Below, piece by piece: positions 14,874 to 17,777 of a stretch of 17,777 bases of DNA. Position numbers and translations under genes: made by a program. The notes beneath the pieces were generated by a model, which worked only from the letters and a program-made list of their open reading frames with translations, was not told the origin of the DNA and made no database searches. Location: contig JANRKG010000196.1 of assembly GCA_033763635.1 (NCBI GenBank), forward strand, positions 1-17,777. The letters are read 5' to 3'. This DNA comes from JANRKG01 sp033763635 (GTDB lineage: Bacteria > Cyanobacteriota > Cyanobacteriia > GCF-001939115). Each line of letters begins with the position of its first letter. Positions within the stretch are counted from its first letter, which is position 1.

Positions 14874-16316
14874 ATGCGGGTTGCGATCGTAGGTGCGGGA
14901 CTGGCTGGCATGGCTGCCGGAGTTGAACTGGCAGATGCAGGATACGAGATCGAGATCTTTGAGTCTCGCCCGTTTGTGGGGGGCAAGGTCGGCAGTTGGG
15001 TTGATCCCGATGGCAACCATATTGAGATGGGGTTGCATGTATTCTTCGGCTGTTACTACAACCTGTTTGACCTGATGCGAAAGGTTGGGATGGGGGATGC
15101 CTTGCGCCTGAAGGAGCATACCCATACCTTTGTGAATCGAGGAGGGCAAACGGGAGCCTTAGATTTTCGGTTCATTACAGGTGCGCCTTTCAATGGCTTG
15201 AAAGCTTTCTTCACTACGTCGCAGCTTTCCGTCCAGGACAAAGTTCAGAATGCGATCGCCCTGGGCACCAGTCCCCTCGTGCGTGGATTGGTGGACTTCG
15301 ATGGAGCGATGAAAACGATTCGCACCCTGGACCGAATTAGCTTCGCGGATTGGTTCCGGAGTCATGGCGGGTCTGATGGCAGTTTGAAGCGCATGTGGAA
15401 CCCGATCGCCTATGCGCTGGGATTCATCGACACGGAAAATATCTCGGCCCGTTGTATGCTCACGATTTTTCAGTTCTTTGCCGCTCGGACAGAAGCCTCT
15501 GTACTGCGAATGTTAGAAGGTTCGCCCCATGAATACCTCCATAAGCCGATTCTGAACTACCTGGAAGCACGGGGCGGAAAGGTGCATATCCGTCGCGGGG
15601 TGCGGCGGGTCTTGTATGAAGGGACGGGGACCGAAACGCAGGTAACGGGCCTGGTGGTTGCGAATGGGGAAACGGAAGAAACCATTACTGCTGATGCCTA
15701 CCTCTGTGCCTGTGATGTCCCTGGAACCCAACGGTTGTTGCCGGAAGCATGGCGACAATGGTCAGAATTCGACAATCTCTACAAGCTAGATACGGTGCCT
15801 GTCGCCACAGTGCAACTCCGGTTTGATGGTTGGGTAACGGAACTGCACGATCGCGCCGCCCAAAAGCAACTGGATCACGCGGTAGGGATGGATAACCTGC
15901 TGTACACCCCCGATGCTGACTTCTCCTGCTTTGCGGATTTGGCCCTGACCAGTCCGGCAGACTACTATCGGGAAGGGCAGGGTTCGCTATTGCAGTTGGT
16001 TTTGACTCCAGGTGATCCGTTTATCAAGCAGAGCAATGAGGCGATCGTTCAGCATGTAATCAAGCAGGTCCAGGACCTCTTCCCCTCTTCCCGTGATTTG
16101 AATGTCACCTGGTCCAGTGTGGTGAAGCTGGCCCAATCCCTCTACCGCGAAGCGCCGGGGATGGACCCCTACCGTCCGCCTCAAAAAACGCCGATCGCGA
16201 ATTTCTTCCTGGCGGGTAGCTATACGCAACAAGATTACATCGATAGTATGGAAGGCGCGACGATTTCAGGGCGGCAGGCAGCCCAGGCAATACTGGAGAA
16301 GTTTGGAAATGGGTGA
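14874..16316 (+). CDS. zds: Zeta-carotene desaturase (plant/cyanobacterial type)
   Basis: A 480-residue FAD-dependent enzyme that converts zeta-carotene via neurosporene to lycopene in carotenoid synthesis; it is membrane-associated and works after phytoene desaturase. The N-terminal dinucleotide fold is VAIVGAGLAGMAAGVELADA (3-22), followed by FESRPFVGGKVGSWVDPDGN and the very conserved EMGLHVFFGCYYNLFDLM. Other hallmarks are WNPIAYALGFIDTENISARC, SVLRMLEGSPHEYLHKPI and the C-terminal FAD-binding FFLAGSYTQQDYIDSMEGAT. The start chosen is ATG 14874 because known homologues, from memory, begin MRVxIVGAG; a GTG at 14847 would add 9 residues. The downstream SRPBCC gene overlaps the 3' end, implying translational coupling. 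The gene is divergent from the secreted-protein gene. Confidence 0.97.
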   Translation: MRVAIVGAGLAGMAAGVELADAGYEIEIFESRPFVGGKVGSWVDPDGNHIEMGLHVFFGCYYNLFDLMRKVGMGDALRLKEHTHTFVNRGGQTGALDFRFITGAPFNGLKAFFTTSQLSVQDKVQNAIALGTSPLVRGLVDFDGAMKTIRTLDRISFADWFRSHGGSDGSLKRMWNPIAYALGFIDTENISARCMLTIFQFFAARTEASVLRMLEGSPHEYLHKPILNYLEARGGKVHIRRGVRRVLYEGTGTETQVTGLVVANGETEETITADAYLCACDVPGTQRLLPEAWRQWSEFDNLYKLDTVPVATVQLRFDGWVTELHDRAAQKQLDHAVGMDNLLYTPDADFSCFADLALTSPADYYREGQGSLLQLVLTPGDPFIKQSNEAIVQHVIKQVQDLFPSSRDLNVTWSSVVKLAQSLYREAPGMDPYRPPQKTPIANFFLAGSYTQQDYIDSMEGATISGRQAAQAILEKFGNG

Positions 16317-16764
16317 TTGGTTAGAACATAGTGTACAGGTTGAGGTTGAAGCTCCCATCGAACTGGTATGGGAACTCTGGTCTGACCTGGAGCAAATGCC
16401 CCGCTGGATGAAATGGATTGAGTCGGTGAAGGTGCTGGAGGACAATCCCGAACTGTCCCGTTGGAAACTGGCAACTGGAACGCTGGAGTTTAGCTGGCTC
16501 TCCCGTATTCTCAAACAGGAGTTGCACCAGATCATCCAGTGGGAGTCCGTAGATGGCTTACCCAATCGGGGAGCCATTCGCTTCTACGATCGCCATCAGG
16601 GTCGCAGCATTGTCAAGTTGAGTGTGGGTTATCGGATTCCCGGTTTTCTAGGGCAGTTAATGGATTCCCTATTTTTGGGGAAAGCAGTGGAATCGACGAT
16701 CGCCGCCGACATGGAACGGTTTCGTGAGTACGCGATGCAGACGAAGCAGACGAGAGCGATGTGA
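16309..16764 (+). CDS. SRPBCC (START-like) family protein downstream of zds
   Basis: A 151-residue protein of the SRPBCC / polyketide cyclase-dehydrase fold. It begins with the typical VQVEVEAPIELVWELWSDLE, then MPRWMKWIESVKVLED, and ends in a long amphipathic C-terminal helix. Such proteins hold hydrophobic ligands in a helix-grip pocket. The ATG at 16309 overlaps the zds stop by 8 nt, with GGAG 10 nt upstream inside zds. From memory the same zds-SRPBCC order occurs in Synechocystis (slr0940-slr0941), so a role with carotenoids (binding, transfer or assisting desaturation) is reasonable but is inferred from context. A TTG at 16303 sits too close to the ribosome site. Confidence 0.88.
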   Translation: MGDWLEHSVQVEVEAPIELVWELWSDLEQMPRWMKWIESVKVLEDNPELSRWKLATGTLEFSWLSRILKQELHQIIQWESVDGLPNRGAIRFYDRHQGRSIVKLSVGYRIPGFLGQLMDSLFLGKAVESTIAADMERFREYAMQTKQTRAM

Positions 16765-16827
16765 ATGCTGGGTTAGGTAGGGCGATCGGGCAAAACGGGT
16801 TTAGGATTCTTGTTCGGGCTGCCTATT

Positions 16828-16886
16828 TTGAACAGCTTATTGTGCAGAAATAATCTACCGAAGCACTCAATTTCAAATGATGTGCT
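16828..16886 (+). promoter_or_regulatory. Candidate promoter and operator of the 17-kb cassette
   Basis: TTGAAC (16828-16833) and TAATCT (16851-16856) are separated by 17 bp, a weak sigma-70-like pair. An imperfect palindrome with ends AGCAC (16862-16866) / GTGCT (16882-16886) and centre ATTTCAAAT covers the predicted start of transcription, where an autoregulating antitoxin might bind. This is pattern-matching only. The rest of 16765-16958 shows no gene. Confidence 0.25.
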
Positions 16887-16958
16887 GAATCGTTCTGCCT
16901 ATCCACCTCAAATTGGGATCTTAGACGGAAGGTTTCAGCATACTAATGTATCGGAGTG

Positions 16959-17405
16959 ATGAAAAACATCAAAGCAAATGTAGTATTCTCAACCTTTGCT
17001 CGTGCCTTAAAAACAGGCGAACTTTACATTGTAGAAACTCTAGAGGATCACTTGCTGAACAGTAATGTTCCTAATAGAAATCAGGGTAAAAGATCTAGGG
17101 GAACATTACCATCATTTCTTAATAACTATGCTCCTCAAATTCTACGAGGTATTTTCAAGCCAAGAAACAAAGTTTTTGGTTTTGAGGTGCATGAGGATCA
17201 CTTAGAAAATATGATTCGCATAATGACTTCTGACTGCCAAATGAACCATGCTGGGCATGAAATACCATTCTTGCTCAATCGTATTGACGAGGAGGTTCGT
17301 AGAAACTTTAATTCAAGAATTCTGCAAGACCGCATAGCATTGCGAATGGCAACTCAAAGCGAAGAGTTGTTTTTTGAGGAAATGAATGAACGGGCTTTTC
17401 GATAG
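16959..17405 (+). CDS. Unknown protein preceding the DUF433/DUF5615 pair
   Basis: A 148-residue soluble protein that I do not recognise. It is basic in the first half (ARALKTGELYIVETLEDHLL, then NRNQGKRSRG) and ends with a helical, acidic tail (QSEELFFEEMNERAFR). No signal peptide, membrane helix or known catalytic motif is seen. Codon use is AT-richer than the genes before it, and CGATCG motifs are absent. The start was taken as ATG 16959; a GTG directly in front (16956) is in frame. GGAG is present but only 2 nt from the ATG, so initiation may be weak. The gene ends 27 nt before the DUF433 start, so co-transcription is likely. It could be a third member of the locus, an unrelated cargo gene, or a remnant. 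Confidence 0.6.
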   Translation: MKNIKANVVFSTFARALKTGELYIVETLEDHLLNSNVPNRNQGKRSRGTLPSFLNNYAPQILRGIFKPRNKVFGFEVHEDHLENMIRIMTSDCQMNHAGHEIPFLLNRIDEEVRRNFNSRILQDRIALRMATQSEELFFEEMNERAFR

Positions 17406-17432
17406 ATGCTGATTTTATGGAGGTTTCTTCAA

Positions 17433-17657
17433 ATGTCAAAGCTACTTGAACGAATTACAGTAAATCCCAGGCAATGTGGTGGTCGTCCCTGTATTCGTGG
17501 GATGAGAATTCGAGTATCTGATGTTTTAGATTTGTTCGCAGCAGGTTTAAGTGCTGAAGAGATTTTAGAATACTTTCCAGATTTAGAAATGGATGATATA
17601 ATAGCCTCTCTAACATATGAAGCACGTAAATTGAACCATCCTATATTGGTGGCATGA
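17433..17657 (+). CDS. DUF433 family antitoxin
   Basis: A 74-residue protein with the diagnostic DUF433 pattern: ITVNPRQCGGRPCIRGMRIR (8-27), then VSDVLDLFAAGLSAEEILEYFPDLEMDDI and a C-terminal helix. In this family the helix-turn-helix-like protein is paired with a DUF5615 PIN-like protein and treated as its antitoxin; it may also bind the locus promoter. The start at 17433 is well supported by GGAGG (17419-17423) 9 nt upstream; an ATG at 17406 lacks such a site. The stop overlaps the next start (ATGA), typical of tightly coupled antitoxin-toxin genes. Confidence 0.9.
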   Translation: MSKLLERITVNPRQCGGRPCIRGMRIRVSDVLDLFAAGLSAEEILEYFPDLEMDDIIASLTYEARKLNHPILVA

Positions 17658-17777
17658 CAACCATTTGGATCGATGCACATTTGTCTCCGGCGATAGCAAC
17701 CTGGATCACAGATACCTTTGGGATTACAGCGTTGGCGTTACGGGATCTTGGTCTACGAGATGCAGAAGACCCTGAAA
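17654..17777 (+). CDS. DUF5615 PIN-like toxin, truncated by window edge
   Basis: Only the first 41 codons are in the window. They begin MTTIWIDAHLSPAIATWI, followed by GITALALRDLGLRDAEDPE, which is the N-terminal pattern of DUF5615 proteins: a first strand ending in an acidic residue (Asp7), then the LSP helix, then a His/Arg-Asp strand. The family has a PIN-domain-like fold and is predicted to be an RNase toxin. It overlaps the DUF433 gene by 4 nt (ATGA). The catalytic residues expected further on cannot be checked. Confidence 0.85.
   Translation, partial: MTTIWIDAHLSPAIATWITDTFGITALALRDLGLRDAEDPE

Overview
The window reads as chromosome of a filamentous-type cyanobacterium (Leptolyngbya-like is an inference). 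The evidence is a plant-type zeta-carotene desaturase followed by its usual small SRPBCC partner, a cyanobacterial RNase P RNA, a large load of signalling proteins, several cyanobacteria-only conserved proteins, and very frequent CGATCG cores, including full HIP1 octamers GCGATCGC at 6016-6023 and 15253-15260. Most of the window is vertically inherited core or lineage-specific sequence. The last ~0.8 kb is AT-richer and looks like an accessory toxin-antitoxin cassette.

Layout. 1-1696 (-): left-truncated PAS-GGDEF-EAL cyclic-di-GMP enzyme. 1697-2029: non-coding, with mutually exclusive GC hairpins. 2030-2506 (-): TerB-like protein, divergent from 2696-5682 (+), two overlapping paralogous DUF697 GTPases, the first membrane-anchored and lacking a recognisable G3 motif. 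5716-7437 (-): PAS-PAS histidine kinase. 7834-8292 (-): ribosomal protein L9 (rplI) with a good intrinsic terminator. 8293-8777: non-coding, with two short tandem repeats. 8778-9584 (+): FecR-domain lipoprotein. 9750-10160 (+): small conserved cyanobacterial protein.

10277-12742 (+): probable operon of cobQ (cobyric acid synthase), a 79-residue [2Fe-2S] ferredoxin-like protein with unusually short cysteine spacing, and an unrecognised one-helix membrane protein. 12857-13244 (+): rnpB, flanked on both sides by cyanobacterial-type GC inverted repeats. 13327-14646 (-): secreted Pro/Gly/Thr-rich protein with a two-copy 22-residue motif. It is divergent from 14874-16764 (+), zds plus an overlapping SRPBCC gene. 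16959-17777 (+): unknown 148-aa protein, DUF433 antitoxin, and the start of a DUF5615 PIN-like toxin cut by the window edge.

No complete new system is demonstrated. The best candidates for a second look are the possible three-gene DUF433/DUF5615 locus, the degenerate/canonical GTPase pair beside TerB, the cobQ-ferredoxin-membrane protein operon, and the paired direct repeats around a perfect TATAAT box in the 14.65 kb divergent promoter region. All positions and motifs were read by eye; family names come from memory of motifs, not from searches.
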